NCBI GenBank assembly: GCA_000467715.1
Contig: AJFK01000728.1
Location: 1 to 64,000, forward strand
From: Hysterium pulicare CBS 123377
Lineage: Eukaryota; Ascomycota; Dothideomycetes; Hysteriales; Hysteriaceae
Direction of reading: 5' to 3'
DNA length: 64,000 nt
This document shows, in pieces, positions 43,606 through 54,539 of the stretch. The notes under the pieces were generated by a model. That model did no database searches, was not told the origin of the DNA, and saw only the letters and a program-made list of their open reading frames with translations. The position numbers and the translations under genes were made by a program. Positions within the stretch are counted from its first letter, which is position 1, and each line of letters opens with the position of its first letter.

Positions 43606-44394
43606 ATGATCTATTCGTTCTTATTAGTGGGCGCGGGACTCGCCTCCCAAGCCTCAGCGGCATGCACTCGAGCAATGCTCCAGGACGCCACGGCAGCATA
43701 CCTCAAAGCACAAGCGGCCGGACAGCCAAGTCTACTCCCTCTGGCCGACACCGTCACCTATCAGGAGAATGACACGCCCATGGATATCAAGAAAGGTGTT
43801 CTGAGCACAGCCGTCACCATCGACTTCAACCGCAGTCTCTACGATACAACTCAGTGCGCCACGTTCACGGAGATATCAGCTGCTTCTAACAAAATTCCTT
43901 ATGTCCTCGACACGCGACTGCTCTTCACCGACGACAAGATCACAGCCATCCAATCCGTCGTCGCGAAAACCGGCGACTGGGCCTTCAACGCCGCAAACCA
44001 ACTCTCCTACACCAAGAAGGAGACGTGGGACTCGATCCCGGAAGCCAAGCGGGACAGCCGCACCGTCATAAAGGCCGCCGGCGACGCCTATCTTGACAGT
44101 TGGGGCGACGGCAACGTCAAGGTGCCCTATGGCACACCCTGCGCCCGGCTCGAGGGCGGCAGTTACACCACGAACTGCAAAATGCCGCAGTTCCCGCAGC
44201 CGTTTAAGATCAGCAATCGCCGCTACATTATTGACGAGGAGTTGGGTGGGGTGGATATCTTTAACGACTTTCCGTTCATCGACAAGAATAAGCCCAATGG
44301 CACGTCCAGTACCAACTTCATGAGGGTCGAGGGAGGGATGCTTCGTTATATCCATGAGGTTACTGTGTGTTCAACCAAGAACTGTGGAAGATAA
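43606..44394 (+). CDS. Secreted DUF8021-type protein, paralogue 1
   Basis: Single exon, 262 residues with signal peptide (FLLVGAGLASQASA) and mature start ACTRAMLQDATAAYLKAQA. Family-typical blocks: VTYQEND, VLSTAVTIDFNRSLYDTTQC, KIPYVLDTRLLFTDDKITAI, TGDWAFNA, AKRDSRTVIKAAGDAYLDSW, PYGTPCARLEGGSY, RRYIIDEELGGVDIF and FMRVEGGMLRYIHEVTVC. These match the secreted fungal family I know as DUF8021; its function is unknown, and the fold may resemble SnoaL/NTF2-like proteins. A paralogue lies at 47732-48574 on the other strand. Even cysteine number suggests disulfides. Confidence 0.88.
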   Translation: MIYSFLLVGAGLASQASAACTRAMLQDATAAYLKAQAAGQPSLLPLADTVTYQENDTPMDIKKGVLSTAVTIDFNRSLYDTTQCATFTEISAASNKIPYVLDTRLLFTDDKITAIQSVVAKTGDWAFNAANQLSYTKKETWDSIPEAKRDSRTVIKAAGDAYLDSWGDGNVKVPYGTPCARLEGGSYTTNCKMPQFPQPFKISNRRYIIDEELGGVDIFNDFPFIDKNKPNGTSSTNFMRVEGGMLRYIHEVTVCSTKNCGR

Positions 44395-45551
44395 GGGTCA
44401 GTTGGTGGGAGATGAAGTAAACCTTTCAAGGAGGCACGATAAATTGGTCGTTAAAGGATCGCAGTCGGTCTACGAAGTAGTTTTGCTTGCTGATAGCTCA
44501 CTCAATTCCGAACACCCTCTACCACTAATGTCCTAATTTGTTCAAGCAGTGTCGTATTCAGTCCAATGCCTCTTTAGGGCAGTTCTCTAATTGTTGTTGG
44601 AAGTCTTTAACGATAATGGAGGACGAAGCTAAGCGTAATGGTGACTTGAAATCGGACTGGATTGCAGGGTCAAATCCAGTGCAGTGCAGTCCAATCCAGT
44701 CCAAACCCATCACTGTACAGTTCAAGTCGCGTTCGCTGGCTAAAGGGTTGTTGTAGAGAAGTTCAAGAACAAGAGGGCCCGATTCAATTTCTTGACTGTA
44801 ACATGTCGTTCGTGCTTCTAGCGAACGGACCCATGCCGACGAGCTAGAACGTCATAACTTATAGAAGCTTCCCCATTTGTGTTTGCCGCTGCCGCTGCTG
44901 TTCCGCCTACTACTGTAGGCTCCAATTTCTGGCGGTTTAACGTGAAGTCTAGGCTTTTATGCAAGTATTAGCTATAACTCTTACTTGACTAGACTGTTAA
45001 GGGTAGTTACTGATCTCGATACATCCCTTTTCGCCCGGGACATTATTTCGATCTTTCCTTTGTACTCTTCCCATATTTCGACCAGCTTTTCCCTTGGCAA
45101 TCTCAGTCCCGCAGGATTTCTTAATCCTTTCAGATGATCGAAGACATCTTCAAACCAACAGGTTAGCTGAGCAATATTAGAAAATAAGATTAAAACAGGG
45201 ATTTTACTTCAGATCAGAAACAGATGGTATAAAGCACAGTAAAATTAGTTTCTTCAAATAGCCACTTCGACGAAAACTAAAATCAACTAATCATACTAGC
45301 CTCAAAAAAATTCAGACAGGAAAATAGCCCGAATGCTAGACGGAAGTACAAATTATTCTATGAAGAGGCGATAAAGCCAAGACCGACGTCTTACTCAATA
45401 AGGAAGGGGTATAAAGCATACTCGTAAGAAAAGAATGATGCGATTTGCGATACTTCAACAATGAAGGATATACACGCGGCAGTTTCCATCTACGTCCAAA
45501 TAAGCGCTCGCAACAATGAAGAAAGCAAAGAATATTCCGATAGGGAATGGA
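44395..45551. other. Intergenic region with a palindromic tract
   Basis: An 11-bp perfect inverted repeat, GGACTGGATTG at 44654-44664 and CAATCCAGTCC at 44692-44702, encloses CAGTGCAGTGCAGTCC-like repeats. No gene seen; the rest is AT-rich. Confidence 0.5.
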
Positions 45552-46755
45552 TCATGCGTCCTCTCCTCCACCATGCTTCGTAGCTTCATTCCCATTCCCA
45601 CTCTCATTTCCCTTGCCCTTCGCATCGACAGGTTTCGGATCCGTACTCGCGGGCGACGCATCAGAATCTTTGGGTTCTGAAGACTGCGTTCTCTCCTCCG
45701 CTTTCGCCTTATCGCCGTTCGACGTCGAAGACTCGGCGGCATCCGACTTGTCATCTTTAACATCCTTTGAAGTATCCTTGTTATCCTCATTCGTCTCCTT
45801 AGGCGGCTCTTCTTTCACCGGCTGTTTCGGCGGCGCAGTAGCCGGGCTCTGATCCGGATCGTTCGCCGGGGGATTCGTCGTGACCGGAACCGCCGAATTA
45901 GGCAGATCGCTAGGTATGGGTGCTGGGATGGGAGCAGCGGGGACTGGCAAGGCTCCATTTTTGGACCTCAAGCCAGTGGTAGCGGAGTCGAGAGCCCCCG
46001 CCATGTACATATCCGGGTTATTCATTGTGTTTGTGCGGACGGCGCGGTCGTAGAGGCGGGTTAGACGGGCGACTTCGCTGCGGACGGTTACGGAGTCGGA
46101 GGTATCGATGTCGGAGTAGCCGTGCATGTTTTTGGATATGCCTGTTTGGAGATCTAGATATTAGCGATGAGTACGATTCGGAAATACCAATGGTGGGTAT
46201 GAATATCAGGGCAGAAGTCGAAGGAGGGATGAAAAACAACACACCTCTCCACATGATCTCCGAATTCTGTATCTCGTCCACCACCCTCTCCAAGTCATCC
46301 CTATACATCCTCGCTCTCATCGGCTGCCCTCTACTCTTCAGATACGCCACCACCCCCGCGATAATCGTATTCAACACCCCAAATATCGTTATCAGGATAT
46401 GACTGCTCTCGCTCGCCCCAAGCGCCGTCAACGCAGCTCCCAGCACCACCTGCGACAACAGCAGCGTATTCGATAAACTGGCCGTGAAGCCATACGTGAT
46501 ATTTTGTTTGCGTCGAAGGCGAAGGGCACGGCCGTAGAGGGTTGTGGGGCCGATTTTCGCGATGGAGGAGGAAGGCGGGAGGTTTGAGGGTGGGCAGCCT
46601 GTGAGCTTGCAGAATTGCTGGTGCAGGTCGTCGGAGGCGCCGTCGCTGAAGTCCCAGTAGTTTCGTGAGTGGTGTTGGAGGAGCGGAGAGCGTTCGGGGG
46701 GAGAATCCATGCGTGGAGTGGAGTATGGTGTGCTGGGATCTGGGATTCGGGACAA
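45552..46755 (-). CDS. SLATT-like two-helix membrane protein, two exons
   Basis: Exons 46245-46755 and 45552-46141 give 366 residues. The N-terminal 200 residues fit the fungal SLATT domain: GRALRLRRKQNITYGFTASL leads into a first hydrophobic helix (LLLSQVVLGAALTALGA), then a second (ILITIFGVLNTIIAGVVAYL), then SRGQPMRARMYRDDLERVVD and a helical tail. SLATT proteins are two-helix effectors associated with SMODS/SLOG systems in bacteria, where they are thought to harm the membrane; in fungi their role is not known. The last 130 residues are disordered, rich in Pro then Lys/Glu/Ser (KEEPPKETNEDNKDTSKDVK), which is common in fungal members. It lies between two DUF8021 paralogues and 3 kb from a dead NACHT gene. 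Confidence 0.82.
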
Positions 46756-47049
46756 AACGCGGGGGTTTCGCGATGGAGGAGTGAGGCTGATTGGAGATTA
46801 CAACACCACAAAGGCTGCGAGTGCTGCGACTCTTTGTCTGGTGTATATGAACAGTGGTATGGTCAAGGCGAAGACGTCTTTCCATCGCCAGCTGAAAGGT
46901 TGGCAGGAGGGAGCAGATTGGGAGGAAAAAGAAAGCATGACCAATAGCATCAGAGCCGAGGTTCAGCCCTCCCGTTATGCCACCATCTAGCCATCGAGAC
47001 CTTTCTTCCGTGTGCCCAGACAATGGTTTCCAAAGCAGAAGCATTGCTT

Positions 47050-47265
47050 CCGACAAGTTTCGTGGGTGTCATACTTCATCGTATTTGGAGGAGAGGTCTG
47101 CGCCTACTACCTTCTCTTCTACTGGCTTGCAAAGCTGATCCAACCTCAGTACAAGGTATCAAAGCACGTTGCTATCCTTAAGATAATTCAAAACAAACTT
47201 ATAGAATAGGGCCTACCTGTACTTAGGCGGCTTTAGGAGTCCGCAGTACGGCGAATAATGGGCAC
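47050..47265 (+). repeat. Dispersed repeat family A, copy 2
   Basis: Ordered blocks shared with 7840-8066: GTGTCATACTTCATCGT, GAGAGGTCTGCGCCTAC, GGTATCAAAGCACGTTGCTA, AGTCCGCAGTACGGCG and CGAATAATG. Same orientation; no coding capacity or terminal repeats recognised. Confidence 0.7.
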
Positions 47266-47321
47266 CTGTTGTGAAGGAGTTCTCTGGAGCCGCTTTCCTT
47301 GGCCTATATTTCAAAGTAGTC

Positions 47322-47407
47322 TTTATATCTAAAGCTCTCATTTATTGATTGACTTCATTGAATAATGTGACAGCATTTCTTTGATTTTGCGTTGAGTTCT
47401 CATTGGT
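47322..47407 (+). repeat. SINE-like element, 5'-truncated copy
   Basis: Matches the family from TTAAAGCTCTCATTTAT on through GATTTTGCGTTGAGTTCTCA and the terminal TTGG. The head with the A-box-like motif is missing, which fits 5' truncation during retroposition. Confidence 0.75.
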
Positions 47408-47731
47408 ATTTAGGTTTTTTGGTTTTGGTCCTTTGGCATTGGTTCATTCCCTACTGATTGGGGAGCTTTGCCAAGAAGATTGTATATTTGTTGATTTCGC
47501 ATTTTTCCTTGAAACAAGATAAGGAGGTGTTACCTTCTGCGATTGCTCCGATCTTGGCAACTAAGTTTTCGACATGGAGAACAGCAGTTTGCTATAATTT
47601 GGTCATGAACGCAACTTTGTAGCCCTTTATCCAAAGTTATGTTTTGGCATTCCTTGTCACTTCTCTCAGCCTCTCGTTCGCCTTTTCAAGATCAAGTCTA
47701 TGCTTATCCCAACTCCCCTTCTAAATCATCC

Positions 47732-48574
47732 TCAAAGCCTCATCCTACTTGGCGGAAACGTGCCGTTCAACCCACATCCCGCCTGCACACAAGACGAGAC
47801 CGTATGAATATACCTAATCTTCCCTCCCTCAACCCTAAAAACATGGCTATCCGGCATAGCTGCCTCTCCCTGCGAACGATCCAATTCCGGAAACCCGAGG
47901 AACATATCAACAGCGCCCATCTCCTCATCTACGACATACCTGCGATTGACAACTTTGACCGTAGATGGTAGACCTAGGTTACATGTATTTCCGGTTCTGT
48001 TTTGAGTGCCAGTGTAAGCACCGCCTTCAAGGCGGGCACACGGGATGCCGAAGGGAACGGTGACATTAATGTTGGCGAACCGGTCGAAGTAGGCATCTCC
48101 TGCTGCTTTGATCGTGGCACGCGTATCGCGTTTGCTCTCTGGGATCGGGTCCCAATTCTCGAGGGAATTCCAGTATTTGTATCCTGTGGCATTGAACAGC
48201 CAGTCCCCAGCATCCGTCACAATACTCTCAATTGTATGGACTTGGCTCCCATTCGCAGTCAAAAGCATTCGCGTGCCGATAACGTATGGATGCGGGACGT
48301 CGGCGATGATGAGCTCGCTAAATGTGGCGCAGGCCTCTGTGTCGTGGATGCTGCGGTTATGCGATATGGGCATGGGATGGGACAAGACTCCTGTTCCAAT
48401 GTTTGCGGTGGCGAAGTTCTCGGTGTAAGTCGCATTGGGAGCGAGGTTGGGAAGACCAGCGGCTCCGATAGCTTGCGCTTTAGTATACTGGAATGTCCAG
48501 TCTTTGAGGGTGTCGCGGTTGCAAGCGGCGGATGCGAGAGTGGCGCTTGCTAGGAGAGTGAGGGAGAGATACAT
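47732..48574 (-). CDS. Secreted DUF8021-type protein, paralogue 2
   Basis: Single exon, 280 residues. Signal peptide LTLLASATLASA, then ACNRDTLKDWTFQYTKAQA. It shares the block order of paralogue 1: ATYTENFATANIGTGVLSHP, SHNRSIHDTEACATFSEL, HPYVIGTRMLLT, AGDWLFNATGY, KRDTRATIKAAGDAYFDRF, VPFGIPCARLEGGAYTG, RRYVVDEEMGAVDMFLGFPE and SHVFRVEGGKIRYIHTVSSC. It has several N-glycosylation sites and a longer, Gly/Cys-containing tail. The two paralogues have clearly diverged, so the duplication is not recent. Function unknown; likely extracellular. Confidence 0.88.
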   Translation of the reverse strand: MYLSLTLLASATLASAACNRDTLKDWTFQYTKAQAIGAAGLPNLAPNATYTENFATANIGTGVLSHPMPISHNRSIHDTEACATFSELIIADVPHPYVIGTRMLLTANGSQVHTIESIVTDAGDWLFNATGYKYWNSLENWDPIPESKRDTRATIKAAGDAYFDRFANINVTVPFGIPCARLEGGAYTGTQNRTGNTCNLGLPSTVKVVNRRYVVDEEMGAVDMFLGFPELDRSQGEAAMPDSHVFRVEGGKIRYIHTVSSCVQAGCGLNGTFPPSRMRL

Positions 48575-49744
48575 GTCGGCGTGTGCTTGGGCGTATGTTC
48601 TGGTAATGGCTTAGGAGATGGTAGTTGGAGGTGTGTCCTGTTATAAAGTCCGTTTGCGCCATTAATTAGATCTCAATCCCAGGGATGAGGGAAACGGCAA
48701 TGAGGCCTGTACGACAGATGTGAATAAAATCGTATATAAAAATTGAAGGGTTCCTGACCAATTGTATATAAAACCGCATGGGACCCTGGCGAGTTGCGGA
48801 TGACCTGCCAGGGTATATTGATAGTGTGGGGCCCCTCGCCACCAGAGATCGACTATCTAATGCGGAGTTAGTAGCTACGATGGCGAAGCTCACGGCACTC
48901 TTCGTAATTGGACGGGGCGTTAATAGAAAAATCCTTACTGACTCCTAGCAAGAATGAAGAAGATGAAGTCGTGTTCTTGGATCGACGAATGGGTCTATTC
49001 AATCCAACCTAGTCAGACTCTAAGGCTGTGCAAGCCAATTCTCGATCTTCTCCTTCGTCTTCGTGTCCATAAGACAGAAGTCCGCGAACCTCATCTTTCC
49101 CTCTCCTTTGACAGCCTTCGGTATCGTCTCCACCTCCATAGCCTTCTTAAACCCTTCAGGTGTTGGAGAAGAAAGAGTGGCTGTATGGTTGATGAGATGA
49201 TGTTGGTCACTTCGAGTGTTTTCATAGAATGACTTGTACAGTACAAGTTATTAGATGTTAAAGGTCTCACAGGTATGGCATCGTGATCCAATTGGGATAG
49301 ATGCCAGCATCGTACACTTGGGAGGTATCGAACCGGGAGGAGGCTTCCTCAATCTCGACAGGGATCACATTCTAACCAAGGCTAAACCATTTCAGAAAGT
49401 GTAACAAACATCATCGCAAACGCCGGCCTCGTTCCCCTAAGCTTGCTACACTCGAATCAATTTCTCCCAACGGCATACGTGCCATGTTTCGACACGTCCT
49501 GAAAAGACCGCCACGTGAGAATGCCCTCTGGTTCGGTTTGTGGTCCTTCTAGAAGATAGCAAGATATTAGTATCGCCTTCACTCATTTGTAGAGCTAATC
49601 ATGAGGGTGGACGGGCAGCAGTAAGCCTGAATGTGTTCTCACTTGTAGTTTGGTCGGCGTCTCGTAATTCAGTCGCTGGGACGATAGTGTGTACGAAAAA
49701 ATAGATGAAGGAGTTGTGGAGGGCAGCTTTGTTTATGCACATGC
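48575..49744. other. Gene-free stretch
   Basis: Upstream of DUF8021 paralogue 2 and downstream of the AIG2-like gene. No gene or shared repeat recognised. Confidence 0.5.
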
Positions 49745-50770
49745 TCAAATGACAGATTCCTCGTCCACGAAGCGAAACGTTAATCCCCAAGTGACGCATT
49801 CTCCTTTGATGTCGATCTCACACCTGACAACCTCATATTTATCCGTCTCGTATAGTCGGAGCGATTCCTCGTCCGATTTGCTTGCTACCTGATATGCGAG
49901 CCCTTTAACAGAGGCGGTCTCAGGGCCATCCACAAGCGCTTTGTATCTTCCTGCCCAGGTCTTGATCACTCCACGCCGTACAACTGCTTCGCGCAGTTTT
50001 GGGGGTTCCGAGAGGCTGAGTAGCTGACATAGGCGATCTGGTTCGCCCAAGGTGCCGTAGAAAAAGTACCAAACGGGATATTGATCTTGATTCGGTTTGA
50101 GGGATTGCTGATCTACCAACCTGAACTGTGGGAGTGTACTGTCAATGCCCAACGATGGATATCTGGAGCTTGTCGAGAGATCTTTTTCTGCCATGGAGAT
50201 TCGGATGAAGGTTGGCTGGAAACCAGTGGGGGACAGTGACTTTTGGATAGTAGCTTTCATGTCGCTATCAACCGTTACGAATGTGGATGTTTGGCCGTCT
50301 TTGTCCTGAGCTCTGTGGACTCGAAGTGGACCGTGCGAGTCGAACAACTTCTGGATTTTCGCAATTTTGTCGAATTCGCCGCTTAGTTTGAGTAAGTATG
50401 ATGCTCGGGAAGAATGCCGTTGGCTTCGTCGCTTCACCATAGGCTTAGTCCTTTTTGCGAGATTCTGTTGGAGAGTCAAGGAGTATTCGTAGCTTTCTTT
50501 GTCATGTCCTTTCGATTCTTGCATTGAACGGACTAGCTCCCAGTGCTGCATCGAGACTCGTGAGCGGCCAATGTCAGCTCGATATTCCTTGATTATGGTT
50601 TCTGCCTCGGCGGCGTTGTATCCGAAGACCGTCTGCCATCGGGAAATGGCCCCTTGGAGAACGGTATTTTCGTCAAAATCGAACGACGGGACGTCCGCAT
50701 TATGCGCCATGCTCTCCAACTCCGCTAGAAAGTCCATGTTGTATGTTTCTGTTGGTTGGAGCTGCTTCAA
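49745..50770 (-). CDS. AIG2/gamma-glutamylcyclotransferase-like protein
   Basis: Single exon, 341 residues from 50770 or 330 from the second Met (50737, MDFLAELESMAH), which looks the better start. The C-terminal domain (from about residue 230) has the GGCT fold signature YFFYGTLGEPDRL, then VIKTWAGRYKALVDGPE, VKGLAYQV and LRLYETDKYEVVRCEI; the Glu in LYETDKY is in the position of the catalytic acid of this family. The N-terminal 200 residues are helical and basic (KRRSQRHSSRA) and recur in many fungal AIG2-like proteins without known function. The enzyme may act on gamma-glutamyl peptides or be non-enzymatic. A 115-bp tandem duplication lies in its upstream region. Confidence 0.85.
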   Translation of the reverse strand: MKQLQPTETYNMDFLAELESMAHNADVPSFDFDENTVLQGAISRWQTVFGYNAAEAETIIKEYRADIGRSRVSMQHWELVRSMQESKGHDKESYEYSLTLQQNLAKRTKPMVKRRSQRHSSRASYLLKLSGEFDKIAKIQKLFDSHGPLRVHRAQDKDGQTSTFVTVDSDMKATIQKSLSPTGFQPTFIRISMAEKDLSTSSRYPSLGIDSTLPQFRLVDQQSLKPNQDQYPVWYFFYGTLGEPDRLCQLLSLSEPPKLREAVVRRGVIKTWAGRYKALVDGPETASVKGLAYQVASKSDEESLRLYETDKYEVVRCEIDIKGECVTWGLTFRFVDEESVI

Positions 50771-52270
50771 GAGCCAAATAGGGAAATTTGGAAGATGGTT
50801 GGAAAATAGTGTTTGAAGCTGCTACTGCGAATGTAAGTTACACTCTCCCAGTCTGCGCCGTTTATATATTCCAGGCGATGACTGAAATTGGGTCTCTTCG
50901 AAACCTTTTTTATTCAGCTAAATGTCCAACCATGGATTGAGCCTTCTAGACGACTCACACTTTGTTATTCGCCGCTAGGATTCCTTTGAAAATCGTGGAA
51001 GTCCAACATCTCCTTAAACCCTTTTTTATTAGCTAAACGTTTAACCATGGATTAAGCCTTCTGATGACTCACATCTCTTTATTCACTGTTAGGTTTCTTA
51101 TGAAAATCGTCGAAGTCCAAAATGTCTTCGAAATAATGAAGAGAGTAACGGAGTTGTCAACCCGCATTTGAGAACAGGTACTTAGATTATCGTGGGGAAG
51201 GAGCGCTGTAGAAAACCCTGTGCAGCTTAGGTAAGTTGGCAGAAGGATTGCTATTTGAGCAGTTCCTCAACCACATTACCGCTCATACTTCTAGAACCCC
51301 TTTTTTCTTTGAACTTTGCTATCCGCTTCGCATCCCGTCATGACTGAGCGATGATTCGAGGTCTTCTGTACAAACTCTTCTTCAAAGGGGGAATTTGCCA
51401 CTTGAAGGTTTTGAAGGACCCATATCGTTGTGGAACCTTGTGATAATGCTACCACCCAACGGTGTCACGACTTCTTCTTGAGTTTTCCTCAACTTTCCTT
51501 TCTGATAAGTGCCTTTGAAGCATGCAAAAACCTGATTTGTACTCAATTATTTGTGCTTTGCTTCTAGTTCTAAATCTGTAATTCCAGAACCTGAACGACT
51601 TTTCCAACTTGAACTGAACTGTAGTTACACGACTCCATCCGATGACAACCATCATGCAAATTGGATCGCGCATACACCTGCGGAGTTGATCTTGATGGTA
51701 ATCACGTGCCGTTATGTAAGGCGTGTTGGAACCAATTAGTTGGTGGAGTCTTGGCAGCTGCGGCGAACCCCTTACATTGAAGCCGCATCAACCTTCACAT
51801 GCATCCGTCTAGTCTTGATGCAGTCTTTTCATACCTCATATCGGCAAGAAACATACAGTGCTTATCGTCTCTGCTGAGCATCATCCTCAGACCTGTGATC
51901 GCATTGTCGTTCGAAAAGGATGCGTCTCGGGGAACGGGTCAACCTGAGCGAGACGACGATGACGGCGTATTAGATGGCACAAGGGCGTTGACGGTGCGAT
52001 CGCCCGAAGAAGTATCCGGTTGCCTGGTAAGACACCGACGATCGGAAGACCTTGCTGTCGATTTGCAGGGCTGTGCAGCAGCGAAATCTCCGCCGTAGCA
52101 CCGTGGCGCTGTGGCGCAGCGAAGGGGTTTGGCGACTCATACCTTTCATTTAGCTACCCTCGATTCCCCTCATCCCGCAGTCTCTTTTACCGGAACGGAT
52201 TTCCATTGGGGGGAATACAGCAACTGATGCGCTTCGGTTTTGTGCCACTACCTGCGCAGGCAAGGCGAAA
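50771..52270. other. Gene-poor stretch with a tandem duplication
   Basis: 1.5 kb upstream of both the AIG2-like gene and HET gene 2. The only structure seen is the tandem duplication at 50893-51122. Small ORFs here lack protein-like composition. Confidence 0.5.
50893..51122. repeat. Tandem duplication, two units of about 115 bp
   Basis: Unit 1 about 50893-51007 and unit 2 about 51008-51122. Shared blocks in order: AAACC and a T run, AGCTAAA, AACCATGGATT, AGCCTTCT, GACTCACA, AAAATCGT, GAAGTCCAA. The units differ at roughly one base in six, so the duplication is old. Confidence 0.8.
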
Positions 52271-54539
52271 ATGGTGGATATCCAAATTTATGCCCCAGAC
52301 TCGGCAGATATCAAATGTGATATCGCTCATGAACTGTGTACCTTCTGCACAGATGTCTTCAAGCAGCAAACCACGTTCCAACTTCTGGCCTCAAAGCATG
52401 GCTTGTAATACAAGCGGCATCGAGAGAGCATGATTACCTCAGCTTTGGATAGCTGCACGCTGTGTCGTGAGCTGTTGTGCATGCCATATAGCTACAGAGC
52501 TCCTGCCGACAATTGGAAATACATGGGAAAAGAAGTAAGATGTTACATCAGCAACGACCCAAAGTGGCTTTTTAGGTGGCGTCCTCCAGCATGGCCTGTG
52601 AAGCAGTGGGAGTCTGCCATCGCAGGTAATGCATCTCCAATCACTCCGGAAACTTTGTCATATTTCTTTAATCATTACATGGCGCCGAACTTTCGCTTTA
52701 CCTTCAGAGGAGATCTGAGCCGTAAGCATTACATAAGAGTGACCCGTCATCAAAGGCTTCACTTCAGAAAGAAGTTGTACTTTGAGGCTTCAGCCCGGCA
52801 TGGTACGTTTGACTTTCCTTTGCCATTTCCCTGCCACGATACTGATTTCAGTAGATGATCCAGCCTCCGACAACGTGTTGGCTCGAACGATCAATCCAAA
52901 CGTGAAATGCGAGACGACGTATATAAAGATTCGCAAATGGCTTGCGGAATGCGATCAAGGCCACACTACATGTACACCATACCACTCTCCGAGTAGAAAC
53001 ACGCGCCCAACACTTCTTTTGGATGTGCAGTGTGCTCGACTAGAAGGAGACACTGTTAAGCTCCAACTCGTTGGGGAAGAGGAGCTGTCCTACGCTGCTT
53101 TATCCTATTGCTGGGGCACTAGTCAACCGAACGCCACTACGAATGCGAACTTCAAATCGTATCTCCGTGAGATCATTGTAGGTTCTCTACCTCAAACTCT
53201 CCAAGATGCCATTTGGGTCACACGTATGCTCGGACTACGCTACCTTTGGGTAGACTCACTCTGCATTATCCAAGGCTCCGAGGACAGTAAAATTCATGAG
53301 ATTGGAAGGATGGAACAGATATACCACAATTCGTATGTGACCATTTCAGCTAATTCAGCGAGTCACTGTGACGAGGGATTCTTGGGCGTACGAGATGTAA
53401 TCAGAACGCCGATCACGGTTCCCTTTCGCAACGACAGTGGCACACTTGGAAGTATGGACCTGATATGCAGAACAGGCCCAAGAGAATCCCAAACCGAAAA
53501 TCTAGTGCCTCCTCGGGAGCCGACCGACCTCCGAGCATGGACCTTCCAAGAGACTTTCATGTCTCGTCGAATGCTCATATACAGCCACTCCCAACTTTTC
53601 TGGGTCTGCAGTGAGGCTTGGGGTAAAGATGGCGGAAGAATTGAGCGTCAACACTACTTTCGTAAAGACATGTCTTGCCGGATGTTGAAAGCCCCGAAAG
53701 TCATGGATTGGCAGAGTATCGTTGAAGAGTACTGTCAAAGAGAGCTGACGAGTTCAGCGGACAAGCTAGCGGCGCTCTCCAGCATTGCTGGATATTTTGC
53801 GAACCTCATAAATGACAGATACCTAGCCGGTCTATGGGCGAACGACATTTATCATGGGTTATGCTGGACCAATGTTGATTATGCTTTTGGGGCCGGGGCA
53901 CCGCGGATCGTCAAACTGCAACGGCCTCTAGAATGGCGGGCACCGTCGTGGTCATTCATGTCCGTGGACGATAGCATTCAGTTCAAGCCCAGACATAAGC
54001 TCCGATTTTCCGATAAATCCATGTTCGGATCCACTCCCTTCTTTACAGCCCTGAGTTGTGTCACGACTCCAATGTCTCAAAAAGCGCCCTTCGGACAAGT
54101 GGTACACGGATCTTTGCTAGTGAGAGGGAGGTTACTTCAAGTGCATACCACTCTCAACAGCTACTCGACCCAAATGCTGGTTAAGATGAAGAAGGGCGAC
54201 AAAGAGCGCGAGTACACCTGCGGTGATCTCCATTTTGACACTTTCGATACTGATACTGCAGTTTACCCAAGAAAGCATACCGTCCATACGATCTATGGAG
54301 ACCTAGACATGCCCAGCCTTTGGTGTCTAATGCTTTGCCAAGAGCGGACTATGGTGCACCCTAAGGCAGTCAATGGTCATCAGGGTAGCAGTCAGCCCTA
54401 CAAGGTCTGGGATCCTTGGGGCTTGGTTTTGGCAAAGCGATCGGATGGAAGCTATCATCGGGTTGGGTACTTCACGGGACTCACGAACACCAATTATACC
54501 TTCCAGAAGCTGCAGCCGCAGGATATCGTCATTGTATAG
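52271..54539 (+). CDS. HET-domain protein 2, second HET gene, possibly N-terminally broken
   Basis: HET-domain protein of the class with a Cys-rich N-terminus. The main frame runs from ATG 52430 to 52802, over a 49-nt intron (52803-52851), and on to 54539, giving 686 residues. HET motifs: LSYAALSYCWGTSQPN, LGLRYLWVDSLCIIQGSEDS, RMEQIYHNSYVTISAN and LRAWTFQETFMSRRMLIYS. The frame upstream of 52430 continues the family N-terminus (MVDIQIYAP from 52271, then CDIAHELCTFCTDVFKQQTT) but meets TAA at 52406-52408; CAA-to-TAA would restore a 732-residue protein. So either translation starts at 52430 or the gene carries a nonsense change. CTLCRELL and the HET core lie after the stop, so a shortened protein may still work. 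Family members drive incompatibility cell death. Confidence 0.85.

Larger units (their letters stand above)
46756..47731. other. Repeat-containing intergenic region
   Basis: Holds repeat family A copy 2 (47050-47265) and a 5'-truncated SINE-like copy (47322-47407). No gene seen. Confidence 0.55.
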
